64,000 nucleotides of DNA. Source: Acinetobacter gandensis. Its GTDB lineage: Bacteria; Pseudomonadota; Gammaproteobacteria; Pseudomonadales; Moraxellaceae. Positions 63,557-64,000 of this stretch are shown one piece after another. The notes under the pieces are model-generated. The model ran no database searches, was not told the DNA's origin, and worked only from the letters and a program-made list of their open reading frames with translations. A program made the translations under genes and the position numbers. The stretch covers positions 124,001-188,000 of the forward strand of contig NZ_LZDS01000029.1 of the NCBI RefSeq assembly GCF_001678755.1, written 5' to 3'. Position 1 is the stretch's first letter, and every line of letters starts with the position of its first letter.

Positions 63557-64000
63557 TTACTTAAGATTGAGGAGATTTTCAAAGTTTTGCATTGTTATGA
63601 AAGCCATCTCTTCAACTGACTTATCATATACATCACTTAAAGCTTTGGCTACATAGGGAACGTATTTAGGTTCATTAGACTTTCCTCTATAGGGCATCGG
63701 CGCAAGGTAAGGACTATCGGTTTCAATAAGCACGCGATCAAGCGGTACCTGCTTGGCAACATCACGTAAATCTTGAGCATTTTTAAACGAAACTATGCCT
63801 GAGAATGAAACATAGTAACCACAATCTAAAACTGCTTTTGCTGTTTCCCAGTCTTCAGTAAAACAGTGCAAAATACCATGTGTTGATTTCTCAGCACGTA
63901 TGATATCTACCGTATCATGTTTCGCAGAACGCGTATGTACTACAACAGGTTTCTTTACTGTTTGAGAAGCATGAATATGACGTGCAAAACAGTCTTTTTG
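63557..64000 (-). CDS. TatD-family deoxyribonuclease (partial, 5' end outside window)
   Basis: 148 codons remain; the frame continues past 64000, so the N-terminal part is missing. Family motifs are PVVVHTRSA, GILHCFTED, FSGIVSFKNA, LIETDSPYLAPMPYRGKSNEP (split across 63650-63740) and the final helix. These correspond to the metal ligands His, His and Asp of TatD/YcfH hydrolases. YcfH often follows holB in related genomes, which could be checked beyond the edge. Confidence 0.92.
   Translation of the reverse strand, partial: QKDCFARHIHASQTVKKPVVVHTRSAKHDTVDIIRAEKSTHGILHCFTEDWETAKAVLDCGYYVSFSGIVSFKNAQDLRDVAKQVPLDRVLIETDSPYLAPMPYRGKSNEPKYVPYVAKALSDVYDKSVEEMAFITMQNFENLLNLK

Noticed and set aside
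63377-63619. Plus-strand frame of 80 codons
   Set aside because: Shadow of the TetR and TatD genes on the other strand.

Overview
The window is a piece of a low-GC gammaproteobacterial chromosome, most likely an Acinetobacter. The signs are an AceI/AceR chlorhexidine efflux pair in its divergent layout, an OmpW-family porin, the gene order cmk-rpsA-ihfB-lapA-pyrF, a GspHIJK pseudopilin block standing alone, malate synthase G, and protein sequences of Moraxellaceae type throughout. I see no tRNA, rRNA, CRISPR array, prophage or intact insertion sequence. It reads as core chromosome with small accessory touches.

Layout. 1-4.9 kb: a partial circularly permuted ATP-grasp gene, divergent from a WYL-domain regulator, then a membrane-anchored glutamate-synthase-like FMN protein. 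4.9-8.7 kb: a minus-strand operon of low-molecular-weight phosphatase, murB, an ElyC/SanA-type (DUF218) envelope protein and an alpha/beta hydrolase. 8.8-11.7 kb: an iron-type alcohol dehydrogenase, an OmpW porin with a CRP-like palindrome upstream, and a thioesterase. 11.7-20.1 kb: dnaX, an NlpE-like lipoprotein, a serine hydrolase, and a lipid cluster (MaoC-like hydratase, long FabG-like reductase, divergent thiolase) interrupted by dispersed palindromic repeats. 20-31 kb: a metalloprotease-like lipoprotein, aceI/aceR, transaldolase, a LeuE-like exporter, a BenE-like symporter, a TetR/SMR efflux operon with a clear operator, a lipoprotein esterase and tandem universal stress proteins. 31-42.5 kb: pepN, several small unknown proteins, a double zinc-ribbon protein followed by thiM, a TerC-CBS membrane protein behind a candidate leader peptide, a MarR regulator and an SRAP protein. 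42.6-53 kb: aldehyde dehydrogenase, glcB, zapE, an AraC regulator divergent from a Baeyer-Villiger-type monooxygenase, a LysO-like exporter and pyrF. 53-64 kb: lapA, ihfB, rpsA, cmk, tadA, a 3-hydroxyisobutyryl-CoA hydrolase-like gene, ung, a QueD-like protein, gspKJIH, a TetR regulator and a partial tatD.

Most genes are housekeeping (cell wall, replication, translation, DNA repair, glyoxylate bypass, pyrimidine synthesis). Around them are transport and stress modules, each with its own regulator.

The less ordinary signals are mostly in 5' regions: a 21-codon leader ORF starting MDPSP that overlaps the terC-type start codon; two amino-acid exporter genes (LeuE-like and LysO-like) whose start codons lie directly behind terminator-like hairpins with no visible ribosome binding site; paired palindromes between aceI and aceR; a folded leader before a 70-residue protein; and a decayed start of an aromatic-acid-type transporter upstream of glcB. 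None is proven from sequence alone.
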